Shown here one piece after another: positions 23,116 to 38,902 of a stretch of 64,000 bases of DNA. The notes under the pieces were generated by a model. The model saw only the letters and a program-made list of their open reading frames with translations. It was not told the origin of the DNA and searched no databases. Within the stretch, counting starts at the first letter, position 1. Each line of letters opens with the position of its first letter. A program made the translations under genes and the position numbers. This stretch comes from Xestospongia muta (taxonomy: Eukaryota > Porifera > Demospongiae > Haplosclerida > Petrosiidae), in the NCBI GenBank assembly GCA_963693285.1, contig OY848917.1, forward strand, positions 10,664,192 through 10,728,191, given 5' to 3'.

Positions 23116-24811
23116 CAGCACACCATATGTACATGCTTATTTCCTAAATATTTGTGGTGAAAGGTAAATGATTAGCAATTACAGAATCATTGATGAATAC
23201 AAAGAAAAAGTGGAAGTTAACAAGAAGAACAACCATAAATAATTACAAATAAACAAGTAAAAGTATATAAAACACACTATGCTATAGATTATCACATCAA
23301 TTATGTTTAGTGACAAACAAAGTTTGCATATACTTACCACCTAAATAATTGTAGTGATTGGAAAGTAGGTCACCAGTTTTTAAACATTCGAGGAAACAAG
23401 GAAAAAAAAGAAAATCAATATTAATAAAGAATAACCATTAATAATTTTAATAAACTAGGGAAACTATATAAAAAACACTATGATATACATTATCACATAC
23501 ATACATCCTAAATACTTGTGGTAATTGAAAAATGGGTGATTAGTAATTACAGGATCATTAATGAGGACAAAGAGAAAAGTGAAAGTTAATAAAAAGAACA
23601 ACTATTAATAATTACGAATAAACTACTGAAACTATATACAACACACCATGTCATGCATTAGTTGTAGCAATTGGAACATAGTTCATTAGTTTTTACACAT
23701 TCATTCAATAGGCAAAAGAAAAAGAGCAATATTAATAACAACAACAACCATCAATAATTACAAAATAAGCTAGTGAAACTATATAAAAGACACTATGTCA
23801 CACATTATCACATATCACAGCAATTGTTATGATTTAATGACAAATATACATTCCACATAATAACTTCATAAACAGTTGTAATAATTCGAAAGTAGATCAT
23901 TAGTTTTTACAGAAACGTTCACAAGGAAAAAGAGAAAAATCAATATTAATAACAACAATGACCATTAATAACCACAAAATAAGCTTGTGAAATTATATAA
24001 AACACACTATGTCATAATTATTACATCAATTGTTTGATTTAGTGATAAATATACTTTGCAAATACTTAATTTCAAAATATTTGTTGTAATTGGAAGGTAG
24101 GTATTTAGCAGTTACAGCTTCATTGGTGAGGAGAAGGAAAAAATGAAAGTTAATAACAAGAACGACCATTAATAATTACAAATAAACAACTGAAACTATA
24201 TAAAAACACTATGTCATACATTATATTTATGTTGTCATATATTAGGTAGGTAATTAGCAATTACAGGATCAATGATGAGGATAAGAAGAAAATTAAAGTT
24301 AACAAAAAGAACAATCATTAATATTTACGAAAGAAAGAAATAATGAAACTATATACACTATAAATTATCACATCAATTGTTACGAGTTAGTGACAAACAT
24401 TGCATATACTTACCGACTAAACAGTTGTAGCAACTGGAAGATAGGTGATTAGCAATTATAGGATCATTGATGATAACAAAGAGATAAATAAAAGATAATA
24501 ACAAGAACAACAATTAATAATTACAAAAAAATGAAAGAATATAAAATTCATTATCATAAACATTATCACATCAATTGTTTTACTTACAAATATACATTGC
24601 ACATACTTACCAACTAAATATATGAAGCAATTGGAAAGTGTGTAAAAGTTTTTACAGAATCATTCACAAGGAAAAAGAGAAAAATCAATATTAATAAAAA
24701 CAACGACCATTAATAATTACAAATAAACTAATGAAACTATATAAAATACATTATGTCATATATTATTACATCAATTGTTATGATTTAATGACAAATATAC
24801 ATTGTACATAA

Positions 24812-24945
24812 GGCATCCCTTTTGTTTCAAAATTTTATCTCGATCAATCAATTTATTTACTAGTAACAATTGATTGATCGATCAATATCGATTGTAAACT
24901 CCATCGTGTGACTTAATAAAATGTGTGGATTTTCTAAAAAATTGT
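24812..24945. repeat. Shorter relative of the insert at 22860
   Basis: Shares TTGTTTCAAAA, CGATCAATCAAT, ACTAGTAACAATTGA and CTTAATAAAA with 22860-23115 but lacks its second half. Confidence 0.6.
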
Positions 24946-26284
24946 AAGGTTGAAAGGTTGGTGATTAGCAATTACAGGATCATTGATGAGGAGGACAAAG
25001 AGAAATACGAAAGTTTATAACAGGAACAATCATTAATCATAACAAATAAAACTAGTGAATCTGTATAAAATATACTATGTTATACATTATTACATCAATC
25101 GTTATGATCTAATGACAAATGTGGATTTTATACACTTATTTCCTAAATAGTTGTAGTAATTGGTAAGTGTATCATCAGTTATTATAGGATCATTAATAAG
25201 GAGAAAGAGAAAACTTAAAACTAATAACAAGAACAACCATTAATCATTCCAAAGAAATTAGTGAAAAATGTATAAAATATATTATGTTATACATTATTAC
25301 ATCAATTGTTGTGACTTACTGACGAATGTACATTGCACATACTTACATCTAAAATAGTTGTGTAATTGGAAGATGTATAATTAGTAATTAAAGGATCATT
25401 GATGAGGAGAAAGAAAAAAATGAAAGATAATAACAAGAACGACCATTAATAACTACAAATAAACTAGTGAAACCAAATAAAATACACTATGTTATAAATT
25501 ATCACATCAATCATTATAATTTACTGACAAATATACATTGCATATACTTACCAACTAAATACTTTAGCAATTGTAAAGTAAGTCATCAGTTTTTACAGAA
25601 CCATTCACAAAGAAAAGAAGTAAAGTCAATATTAATCACAAAAATGACCACTATATAGCAATTATAAATAAACTAATGAAACTATACCAAACACACTATG
25701 TTATAAATTATCACACCAATTGTTGTGATTTCATGACAAATATACATTGTACATACTCTCTTCCTAAATAGTTATAGTAATTAGAAAAAGCATCATAAGT
25801 TTATTATAGGATCATCTATGAGGAGAAAAAGAAAAATGAAAATTAATAACAAGATTGACCATTAATAATTACAAAAAAACTAGTGAAATTCACTATGTTA
25901 TAAATTATCCCATCAAATTGTTATGATTTAGTGACAAATATACATTGTGTGTACTCACATCCTAACTATTTGGAGTATTGAAGGTTGAATCATAAATAAT
26001 TACTGGATTAGTGATGAGGAGAAAAAATAGTCATGATTTAATGATAAAAATATACACTCGGCATACTTACTTCCTAAATAGTTGTTGTAATTGGAAGGTG
26101 ATTGATTAGTAATTACAGGATCATTGATGAGGACAAAGAGAAAAATGAATGTTACTAACAAGAAAAACCATAAATCATTACAAATAAAGTAGTGAATCTA
26201 TTTAAAATACACTAGGTTATACATTATCACATTATTTGTTATGACTAAATTAGACATATACATTGCATATACTTACTTGATAAA

Positions 26285-26523
26285 TGTGACCTTGATTAGC
26301 AAAAGGGGACCACTTCTGTCAAAACATTTGTGACCTGATTTTTAAAAAAAAACACTGTTAAAACATATCAAAAAATAATTTTGCATACATATAGAATAGT
26401 TATGCATATATAGCAATTTTTATGTATACAAAACTGTTTTTGAGATATTTTAGCAGTGGTTTTTCACAAATCAGGTCACAAATGTTTTGACAGATGTGGT
26501 CCCTTTTTGCAAATCAGGTCACA
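26285..26523. mobile_element. 239-bp MITE with about 70-bp terminal inverted repeats
   Basis: The element starts TGTGACC and ends GGTCACA. The first roughly 70 bases are mirrored at the end: left has GGGACCACTTCTGTCAAAAC and right has the complement of GGGACCACATCTGTCAAAAC. Each arm carries the motif TGTGACCTGATT or a near copy twice. It interrupts a satellite monomer between TACTTGATAAA and AATAGTTGTGG. There is no coding capacity. The superfamily is unknown. Confidence 0.9.
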
Positions 26524-29500
26524 AATAGTTGTGGTAATCGGAAGGTGGATGATTAGTAATTACAGGATCATCAATGAGTACAAGGAGAAAAATGAAAATT
26601 AATAACAAGAACAACGATTGATAATTACAAATAAACTAGTGAAACTATATAAAATACACTATGTTATACATTACCACATTAATCATTATGATTTACTGAC
26701 AAATATAAATTGTACTATTTACATTCTAAATAGTCGTGGTAATTGGATGGTGGGTAATTAGTAATTACAGTATCATCGATGAGGACAAAGAGAAAATGAA
26801 AGTTAATAACAACAACAACCATTTAATAGTTACATATAAAGTAGTGAAATTGTATGAAAGACACTACATTATATTTTATTACATCAAGTGTTATGATTAA
26901 TTTTAGCAACAAACAAACATAGCATATACTTAATATACATACCTCCTCAATAATTGTTGCAATTGGAACATGAGTCATCAGTTTTTACATATTCATTCAC
27001 AAGGAAAAAATAACAAAATCAGTATTAATAACCACAATGACCATTAATAATTGCAAATAAACTATTGAAACTATAAAGAATACACTATGTTATACATTAA
27101 CACTTTAATTTTATGATTTAGTGACAAACAAACATTGCATATACTTAGTATACTTACTGCCTAATTAGTGAAACTATATAAAATACACTACATCATACAT
27201 TATTACATCAACTGTTGTGTTTTAATGAGAAATATACATTGCATATACTTACTTCCAAAATAATTGTGGTAATTGGAAGGTGGGCAATTAGTAATTACAG
27301 GATTATTGATGAGTACAAAGTGAAAAATGAAAGTTAATAACATAAAGATCTATTAATAATTAATTACATATAAACTAGTTAAACAATATAAAATACACTA
27401 TGTTATAAATTATCACATCAATTGCCATGATTGAATGAGAAACATACATTGCACATACTTACTTCCTAAATAATTGTGGTAATTTGAAGGTAAACAGATG
27501 TGGTCATGGGAACGTCAGTTGTTAGTACTTACAGGGTCATTCACAATGAGAAAGATAAAAATGAAAATTATTAACAAAAGTAACTAATAATAATTACAAA
27601 TAAAAACCATATTAAATACACTATGTTATACATTATCACATCAATTGTTATGATTTACTGACAGATATGTGTTGCACATATTTACCAACTAAATAGTTTT
27701 AGCAATTATAATGTGAGTTATCAGTTTTTACACATTCATTCATTTGGAAAAAAAGAAAAATCAATATTCATAATAAACCAATCATTAATAATTACAAATT
27801 AACTAGTGAAACTATGTAAAATGCACTATGTTGTACATTATCAAATCAATTGTTATAATTTATTGCCAAATATACATTACACATACTTACTTCCTAAATA
27901 GTTGTGATAATTGGAAGGTAGGTGTTTAGTAATTACAGCATCATTGATGAGGGAAAGAGAAAAGTCAAAGTTAATAACAAGAACAACCACTAATAATTAC
28001 AAATACACTAATTAAACTCTATAAAATACACTATGTCATACATTATCAACTCAATTTTATAATTTAGTTACAAATATACTTTGCACATATTTACCAACTA
28101 AATAGTTGTAGCAATTGGAAAATGGGTCATCACATTTAACAGAATCATTCACAAAGTAAAAGAGATAAACAATGTTAATAACAACAAAACCATTAATATT
28201 AATAAACTAGTGAAACTATATAAAATACACAATATTAAGCATTTATCACATTAATTGTTATGATTTAATGATAAATATACATTGCACATACTTGCTTCCT
28301 AAATAGTTGTGGTAACTAGAAAGTGGGTGATTGGTAATTACAGGATCATTGATGAGGACAAAGAGAAAAATGAAAATTAATAAAAAAATAACCATTAATC
28401 ATTACAAATAAAGTAGTGAAACTATGTAAAATACACTATGTTATACATTATCAAATCAATTGTTATAATTTACTGCCAAATATAAATTGCATGTATTTAC
28501 TTTCTAAATAGGGTGATTACTAATTACAGCCATTACAGGATTATTGATGAGGACAAAGAGAAAAATTAAAATTAAAAAAAAAGAAGAACCATTAATAATT
28601 TTTAAAAAATTACTGATGAAACTATTTAAAATACACTATGTCGTAAATTATAACATCAATTGCTTTGATTTAATGACAAACAAACATTGCATATACTAAC
28701 CGCCTATAGTTGTTACACTTAGAAAGTGAGTCATTACTTTTCACACATACATTCACAAGGAAAAAGAGAAATATCTATATTAATAGCAGCAACGGTCATT
28801 AACAATCACAAATAAACTTGTTAAATTATATAAAACACACTATGTCATACGTTGTCATATCAATTTCTATGACATAGCGACAAATATACTTTGCAGATAC
28901 TTACTTTTTAAATAATTGTGGTAATTTGAAGCTTGGTGATTACTAATTACAAGGTCATTGATGAGGACAAAAAGAAAAATGAAAGTTAATAACAAAAACA
29001 GCCATTAGTAATTACAAATAAAACTAGTTAAACTATATAAAACACACTATGTTATAAAACATCACATTAATTGTTATGATTTAATGACAAATATATATTT
29101 TACATACTTACTTCCTAAATAGTTGTAGTAATTGGAAAGTGGATCATCACTTATTATAGGATCGTTAATAAAGACAAAGAGAAAAATGAAAATTAATAAC
29201 AAGAATGACCATTAATAATTGCAAATAAACTAAAGCAACTATATAAAATACACTGTTATACATTATTACATGAATTTGTCATGATTTAGTGACAAATATA
29301 CATTGCATATACTCACATTCTAAATAGTTGGAGTATTAAAAGTTGATTCATAAGTGATTACAGGATTATTGATGAGGAGAAAGTGAAAAATGAACGTTCA
29401 TTAAAAATCATTAAAAATCAAAAATTAACTAGTGATACTGTATGAAATAAACTATGTCATATAATTACCAGATCAATTGTTATAATTTCGAGAAAATATA

Positions 29501-32500
29501 TATATTCACATATTTACCAACTAAATAGTTGTAGCAATTGGAATATGGATCATCAGTTTTTACACATTCATTCACAAGGAAAACAGAAAAATGAATGTTA
29601 ATAACAACAACAACCATTAATAATTTCATATAAACTAGTGAAACTATATAAAATACACAATGTCATTCATTAACACTTTAATTGTTATGATTTAATAACA
29701 AATATACATTGCACATACTTACTTCCTAAATACTTGTTGTAATTGGAAGGTGGGTGTTTAATAATTACAGTTCTTTAATGAGGAAAAAAATGAAAATTAA
29801 TAACAAGAACAACCATTAATAATTACAAATACACAAGTGAAACTATATAAAATACACTATGTTATATATTACACATCAGTTGTTATGATATATACATTGC
29901 ATATACTTACAGGCTAAATAGATGTGGTAATTGAAAGATTAATCATCTGTAATTGCAGGGCCCTTCAAAAAAAGAAAGATAAAAATGATAATTAACAATA
30001 AAAACAACTATTAATAACTACAATTAAATTAATGAAACTATATAAAATACACTATGTTATACATTAATTACATTATTGTTATGACTTAATGAGAAATGTA
30101 TATTACACATACTTACTTTCTAAATAGTTGTAGTTATTGAAAAGTGGCTCATCCTTTATTATAGGATGATTATTAAGGAGAAAGAGAAGAGATAAAATTA
30201 ATAACAAGAACAACCATTAACAATTACAACTAAACTAACGAAACTATATAAAATACACTATGTTATGCATTATCACATGGACCATTAATAATGACATAAA
30301 CCAGTGAAACTATATAAAGTACACTACGTTATACTTTATTACATCAATTGTTATGATTTAGTGACAAATATACATTGGATATACTTACTATCTTGTAAAT
30401 TATTATCATATATTTAGTACCATTTGATGCAATTGAAAATTGGGTCATCACTTCTCACACATTCATTTATATCAAAAAAAAGAAAAATCAATACTAATAA
30501 CAACAACAACCATTAATAACTATAATATAAACTAGTTAACTATATAATGTACACTATGTCATACATTACCATTATTTTATCATATATTAGATAGGTGACA
30601 AATATACATTGCACATACTTCCAGGCTAAATAGATGTGGCAATAGTCATCAGTAATTACAGGGTCATTCAAAAGATGAAAGAAAAAATAAAAATTAATAA
30701 CAACAATGACTATTAATAATTAAAAATAAACAAGTGAAACTATATAAAATACACAATGTTATACATTAATCACATCAATTGTTGTGATTTAATGACAAAT
30801 ATACATTGCACATACTTACTGCCTAAATATTTGTTGCAATTGGAAAGTGGGTCATCACTTTTTACACATTCATTCACAGTGAAACAGAGAAACATCAATA
30901 CTAGTAACAACAACAATGATTAGTAATTACAGTATAAACTAGTAAAACTATCTAAAATATAGATGTCATACATTATCACATTAACTGTTAGGAGTTAATG
31001 AAAAATATACATTGCACACACTTACCACCTAAATAGTTGTGGAAATTGGGAGGTGAATGATTAGTAATTAAAGGAACATTGATGAGAAAAAATAAAAAAT
31101 GAATGTTAATAACAATAACAGCTATTAATAATTACATATAAACTAGTGAGACTATATAAAAATACATTTACGAATTAATTGTTATGACTAAATGAGAAAT
31201 ATACATTGCACACACTTCCAGGCTAAATAGATGTGGCAATTGGAAGGTGAGTCATCAGTAATTACAGGATCATTAAAAAGGGGAAAGAATAAAATGAAAA
31301 TTAATAACAAAAACTACTATTAATAATTACAAATAAACTAGTGAAACAATATAAATACATGATGTTATACATTACATATCAATTGTTATGATTTAATGAC
31401 AAATATACATAGCTCATATTACTTCCTAAATAGTTAGGGTAATTGGAAAGTGGGTGATTAGTAATACCATGGTCATTCCAAAAAAGAAAGATATAAATAA
31501 AAATTAATAACAAGAACAACTATTAATAATTACAAATAAACTAAAAAAACTATATGAAATACACTATGTCATACATTATCATGTCAATAGTTATGATTAA
31601 ATGACAAATATAGATTTTACAAACTTATTTTCTAAATAGTTGTAGTTATTGAAAAGTGGATCATCAGTGATTATAGGATGATTAATGAGGAGAAAGACAA
31701 GAACTAAAATTAATAACAATAATGACCATAACAATTACAAATAAACTAATGAAATTATATAAAATGTGCTATGTTATACATTATCACATCAATTGTTATG
31801 ATTTACTGACAATTATGTTTTAGACATACTAACCACAGAATCATTCACAAGGAAAAAGAGAAAAAATCAATATTAATAACAATAATGACCATTAATAATT
31901 ACAAATAAACTACTGAAACTATATAAATTACATGATATTATTCATTAACACATTGATTGTTATGATTTACTGACTAATATACCTTGCACATACTTGCCAC
32001 TTAAATAGTTGTAGGATTGGAAGGTGATCATTACTTTTCACAGAATCATTTACAAAGAAAAAAGAGAAAAATTAATATTAATAACAAAAATGACCATAAA
32101 TAATAATCACAACAACGACTATTAATTATTACATAAAATAATGAAACTATATAAAACACACTATGTCATACATTATCACGTCAATTGTTAAGATTTCTTC
32201 ACTAATATACTTTGCACTTACATATTTTCTAAATAGTTGTGGTTATTTGAAGATTGAAGATTGGTAATTAGTATTTACAGGATAATTCATAAGAATAAAG
32301 AGAAAAATGAAAATTAATGAATAAAACAACTATTAATAGTCCCAAATTAAACTAGTGAAACTATTTATAATAAACAATGATATACATCATCTCATACCTA
32401 TTGTTATGATTTGATGACAAATATACTTTGCATATACTTACTTCCTAAAAAGTTGTAAGATTTGAAGGTGGACGATTATTAATTACAGGATTATTGATGA

Positions 32501-35500
32501 GGACAAAGAGAAAAATGAGAGTTAATGAGAATGACCATTATTATTTACAATAAACTGTTGAAAAAATACACTATGTCATACATTATCCCGTTAATTGTTA
32601 TGATTTACAGACATATATACATTGAATATACTTACTTCTTAAAATGTTATAGGATTGTTAGGTGGATGATTAGCAATTACAAGGTCATTCATGAGTAGGA
32701 TAAAGAGAAAAATGAAAGGTAATAAGAAGAATGACAAATAACAATTAAAAATAAACTACTGAAACTATATAAAAATACAATTTGTTATACATTATTCATA
32801 CCAATTGTTATGATTAAGTGACACATATACTTTGCACATATCTACTTTCTAAATAGTTGTGTTAACTTGAAGATGATTGATTAGCAATTACAGGATTGTT
32901 GATGAAGACAAATAAAAAATGAAAAATAATAACAAAACAACCATTAATAATTATAAATATACTATTGAAGCTATATAAAATACACTATGTTACACATTAT
33001 CACATCAATTGCTATGATTTACTGACACTTTACACATGCTTACTTTCTAAATACTGGTGGTAATTGGAAATGTGGGTGATTAGGAATTGCATGATCAAAA
33101 ATGAGGAGAAAAAAAGTTAAAGTTAGTAAAAAGAACAACCGTTAATAATTACAAATAAACTAGTGAAACTATATAAAATACACTATGTCATACATTATCA
33201 CATTAATCATTATGATTTACTCACAAATATACATTACACATGCTTACCGCCTAAATATTTGTAGCGCTCGGAAAATGAGTCAACAAGACTCATTATTATG
33301 CATATAATTATCATTTACAAGGAAAAAGTGAAATATCAGTATTAATAACAACAATGACCATTAATGATTACAAACAAACTAGTAAAACTATATAAAATAT
33401 AGTATGTCGTACATTATTACACTAATTGTTATAATTTTAATGACAAATGTACACTGCACACTATTACTTCCTAAATAGTTATTGGATTAGAAGGTGGGTG
33501 ATTAGCAATTACATGATCATTGATGACGAGGACAAAAAGAAAAATGAAAGTTAAAAACAAGAACAACTATTAAGAATTACAAATTAAACTAGTGAAATTA
33601 TATGAAATACACTACGTTATACATTATCATATCAATTGCTATGATTTACAGACAAATATACATTATACATACTTACCACATAAATAGTTGTAGGATTGAA
33701 AGGCAGTGGTTACCAATTACATGATCATCAATGAGAAGGACAAAGAGAAAAATCAAAGTTAATAACGAGAATGACCATTAAGAATTACAAATTTATATAA
33801 TGAAACTATATAAATACACTACATTATACATTATCACATTTATTGTTATGATTTACTGACAAATTTAAATTATTCATACTGGCCACCTAAATATTTTTAG
33901 CATTAGGAAAATGAGTCATCAGTTTTTACAAGTAAAAAGTGAAAATCAATATTAATAACAACAACAACCATTAATAATTACAAATAAACTAGTGAAACTA
34001 TATAAAATAAACTACATCATACATTATCAAATTAATTGTTATGATTAATGACAAATATACATTGCACATACTTACTTCATAAATAGTTGAAACATTGGAA
34101 GGTGGGTGATTAGTAATTACAGGATCATCGATGAGGACTAACAGAAAAACGAAAGTTAACAACAAAAATGACCATTAATTATCACAAATAATCTAGTGAT
34201 ATTTATAATATACACTATATTATAAAATATCACATAAATTGTATAATTCACTGACAAATATACATTGCACATACTTACCAACAAAGTAGATGATCATTGA
34301 TGAGGAGGACAAAAAGAATAACAAAATTTAATAACAAGATAACTATTAAGAATTACAAATTAATGTAGTAAAACCATCTACAATATAGTATTTTATACAT
34401 TACCACATACATTGTTATGATTTAGTAACAAATATACTTCATACATACTTACTTTCTAAATTGGTTTTTGTAATTGTAAGGTGGGTTAATAATAATTACA
34501 GAATCATTGATGAGGACATGTACAAAGAGAAATATGAAAGTTAGTAACAAGAACAACCATTAATAATTTAAAATAAAACTAGTCAAACTATATAAAATAC
34601 ACTATGTTATACATTATCACATCAATTGTTATGATTTACTGACAAATATACATTAACATACATATCACCTAAAATGTTGTGCCAATTAAAAACTGGGTCA
34701 TCAGTTTTACTCATTTATTCATAAGGAAAAAGAGAAAAATTAATATTAATAACAACAATGACCATTAATAATTACAAAATAAACAAGTCAAAGTATATAA
34801 AACCCACTACATTATACATTATCACATTAACTGTTAAGATTTAGTGACGAACATACTTTGCAAATATATACTTTCTGAATAGTTGTAGTAATTCAAATGA
34901 GTCATCAATTTTTACAGGATCATTTATAAGGAAAAGAGAAACATCAATATTAATAATTACAATGTTAATACAAATAAACTAATAAAACTATATAAAATAC
35001 AATATGTCATACATTATCACGTTAATTGTTATGATTTAATGATAAATATACATTGCACATGCTACTTCCTAAAGAGTCATTGCATATACTTACCGACTAA
35101 ATAGTTGTAGCAATTGAAAGGTGGGTGATTAGCAATTACAGGATCATTGATAAGGATAAAGAGAAAAATGAAAATTAATAATAAGAATAACCAAAACTGT
35201 GTAAAATACACTGACAAATATTTATTGCACATACTTAACAGCTAAATAGTTGTACCAATTGGAAAATGAGTCATCTATTTTAACAGATTTATTCATAAGG
35301 AAAAAGAGAAAAACTAAAATTAATACAACTATGTCTATTAAAAATTACAAAACAACTGGGGAAACTATATAAAAAAGTAAAAAAAACACAATGTATATAC
35401 ATTATCACATCAATTATTATGACTTAGTGACAAATATACTTACTTCCTAAAATGTTGTAACATTGGAAGGTAGGTAATAAGCAATTATAGGATCATTGAT

Positions 35501-38141
35501 GAGGAGGAGTAGGAGAGAAAAATAAAAGTTAATAAGAAGAGCAACTATTAAGAATTACAAATTAAACTAGTGAACCTACACTATGTTATACATTATCAAA
35601 TCAAATGTTATAATTTAGTGAAAATATATTATATTGCACATATTTACTTTCTAAATAGTCGTTTATTATTGGAAGGGGGTTGATTAGTAATTACAAGATC
35701 ATTGATGATGACAAACAGAAAATGAAAGTTAACAACCATTAATAATTACATATAAACTAGTAAACTCTACAAAAAAACACACCATTTAACAAGAAATATA
35801 CATTGCATGTACTTACGTCCTTAATAGCTGTAGCAATTGAAAAATGGGACATTCATTTTTACACAATCATTCACAAGGAAAAAGAGAAAAATGAAGATAA
35901 TTCCAAAAACAACCATTAATAATTACAAATAAACTAATGAAACTATGTGAAATACATTGTATCATACATTATCACATATCACTTATTGTTATGATTTAAT
36001 CAAAGATACATATTACACATACTTACTTCCAAAGTAGTTGTGGTAATTGGAAGGTGGATGATTAATGAGGACTAAAAGAAAAATGAAAGTTAATAACAAG
36101 AACAACCATTAATAATTACATATAAACTATTGAAACAATATAATACACATTGTGTTATATATTTATAACATCAATTGTTGTCATTTACTGACAAATACAA
36201 ATATATATATTGCAAATACTTACTACCTACATAGTTGTAGCATTTGGAATATGGGTCATTAGTTCTTACTGATTCATTCCCAAGCAAAAAAAATATCAAT
36301 AACAAAAACAATCATTAATAATTACAAATTAAATCGCTAAAACTATATGAAGTACACTGTATTATACCTTATCAATCAATTGCTATGATTAAGTGACAAA
36401 CAAACATTGCATAATATACTTACTGCCTAAATAGTTGTAGTATTTGTAAGTAGGTCATTGGTTTTGACAGATTCATTTACGAGGAAAATGAGAAAGAAGA
36501 ACAACAATCATAAATAATTACAAAATAAACTACTATAACTATATAAAATACACTATGTTATACACTATTACATCAATTGTTATCATTTTTGAGAAAGACA
36601 CATCACATATACTGACATTTTAAATAGGTTTTGTATTAAAAGTTGAGTCATAAGTGATATATGATTATTCATAAGGAGAAATAGAAAAAAATTTCATGAT
36701 TTAATGTAAATAAATGCTGTGTATACTCACTTCTCAAATAGTTAAGGTAAATTGAACGTAGGTGATTAGTAATTACAGGATCATTGATGAGTAGGACAAA
36801 GAAAAGTTAATAACAAGAACGACCATTAATCTTTACAAACAAACTATATAGTGAAACTATACAAAATACACTATTCTATAAATTATTACATCAATTGTTA
36901 TGATTTACTGACAAACATTCTTTGTACATACTTACTTTCTAAATAGTTTTGGTAATTGGAAGGTGGATGATTAGCAATTACAGGATAATTGATATGGACA
37001 AAAAAATTAAAGTTAATAATAAGAACGTTAATCATTAAAAAATATATAAAACACAAAATTTTATAGATTATCACATAAATTGTTATGATTTCATGACAAA
37101 CAAATATTGTACATACTTACTGCCTGAATAGTTCTAGCAATTTTATATAGTTATAGTAGTTTATTTTGTAATTATTTATGATTGTATATCATCATTTTGT
37201 AAACATTCATTCACAAGGGAAAAGAGAAAAATCAATATTAATAACAACAACAACCATTAATATTTACAAATAAACTAGTGAAACCATATAAAATACACTA
37301 TGTTATAGATTATCACATCAATTGTTATGATTTAGTGACAAATATACTTTGTGCATCATTATTTTCTAATTAGCTGCAGTATTTGAAACATGGGTGATTA
37401 GCATATACATTATGTGATACATTATCACATCAATTTTTTTGATTTACTAACAAATATTCATTGCACATACTTGCTTTCTAAATAGATGTGTTAATTGGAT
37501 GGTAGCAATTACAAGATCATTGACATAGACGAAGAGTAAAATGAAAAGTAAAATGAAAGTTAATAACAAGAACAAATATTAATTATTACGAAACAACCTG
37601 CTGAAACTATATAAAACACAATATGTTATAGATTATCACATCAATTGTTATGATTTAGTGACTAACAAATTACATATAAACTAGTGAAACTATATAAAAT
37701 ATACTATGCTATACATTATTGCAACAATTGTTTTGATTTATTGACTAACAAATATTGCACTTTCTTATCGACTAAATATTTGTAGTAATTTGAAGGTGGA
37801 GATATCAATGTTTACAGAATAAATCACAATAAAAAAGAGAGAAAAATTATTAATAACAAAAACAACCATTAATAATTACAAATAAACTACTGAAACTATA
37901 TAAAATGTGATATGTTATATACATTGTCACATCAATTATTATGATTCAGTGACAAATATAATTTGGACATACTTGCTTTCTAAATAGTTCTCATAATTGG
38001 AAGGTAGGTGTTAGCAATTACAGGATCTTTGATAAGAACAAAGAGAAAAATGAAATTTTATAACTAATAATAACTATTAATAATTACAAATTAAACTAGT
38101 GAAAGTATATAAAATACACTATGTTATACATTATCACACAG

Positions 38142-38616
38142 CAAAAATGTATTAAATGCATTCATTGTTTACATGATGTAAATGAAATGGTTCATATTAT
38201 AAATACAATAATAAATATTCCACTCATTTTGTACCATGTATTTTATACGTAATGTATGTATGATGGATTTATTACAATTGTAGTGTTGTGTGTTTTTATT
38301 AAATAAATTTATAAAAAAAAGTTGTGTTGCCCAAACGATCTTTCGTGACTCACATCCACTGAGGCTTCCACTTAGGCTCCAGGATTCCCTGCTATTGCTA
38401 GCTAGGACCGCCACTGTGACTTGGTAATCATTGTCCGAAGAGGAGGTAATCCTGGCTGGAACTTCAAACCAGCCGGACCTTTTTAGGGAGACTACCAGCC
38501 GTATCCTAGTCCAGCTTTCGGATACTCTTACGAGTATGCTAGTAACCATCTCAGAGGTCAATTAAATGCATCGCAGACGCTGTCCCACAACACAACCTAT
38601 CCAAGGTTGTCTTGGT
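38142..38616. repeat. Dispersed repeat, copy X
   Basis: Matches 50600-51525 (longer copy) and, inverted, 62233-62545. The shared core is more GC-rich than its surroundings and includes CACATCCACTGAGGCTTCCA and TTGCTAGCTAGGACC. It lacks two segments present in the copy at 50600. It may be a SINE or another non-autonomous element; no RNA polymerase III boxes could be identified with confidence. Confidence 0.8.
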
Positions 38617-38629
38617 TATTATTATTACA

Positions 38630-38812
38630 ATCATTGGATTAGTGTAAGTTAATAACCAACATAAAAGCACACAAAAACCAATTGTCTGTAAAACAAGTTA
38701 TTTTCTACATTGATTCTAATAAAGAGTGGTAAAATAGCATCAAAGAAACAACAATACTACATTAATTGGTAATTTTTAACTAATGAAAATACTGCAACTA
38801 ATGTAAACCATC
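38630..38812. repeat. Inverted dispersed repeat, partner of 61575-61758
   Basis: Reverse complement of 61575-61758 over about 180 bases with few mismatches. Both copies abut other repeats, so they may be parts of a larger composite. Confidence 0.8.
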
Positions 38813-38902
38813 CATTTTCCAAACGTTAAAAAGTGAAAATTTTCCCTGTGTAATATTGGTCAACATTTTCATGAGCAATCATCTCAATGCTCATGAATCA
38901 TC

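Larger units (their letters stand above)
18926..38146. repeat. 19-kb satellite array of about 206-bp monomers
   Basis: Roughly 90 diverged head-to-tail monomers. Recurring blocks in order: CATCAATTGTTATGATTTA, TGACAAATATACATTGCA, CATACTTAC, CTAAATAGTTGTGGTAATTGG, ACAAAGAGAAAAATGAAAG, TTAATAATTACAAATAAACT, GTGAAACTATATAAAATACA. Two main subfamilies alternate irregularly. One has GAAGGTGGGTGATTAGTAAT and CAGGATCATTGATGAGGAC. The other has AAAGTGGGTCATCAGTTTTT and AGAATCATTCACAAGG. Many monomers are truncated and several insertions interrupt the array. Open stretches inside it are short and chance-like. A structural or centromere-like role is possible but not shown. Confidence 0.95.

Noticed and set aside
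18926..38146. CRISPR-like regular repeats
   Set aside because: Repeats are long (about 206 bp), diverged and contiguous without unique spacers, and the window is eukaryotic. This is a satellite.
38169..38561. 130-residue protein on the minus strand
   Set aside because: It lies wholly within the dispersed repeat whose other copies are frameshifted, so it is not a conserved coding sequence.
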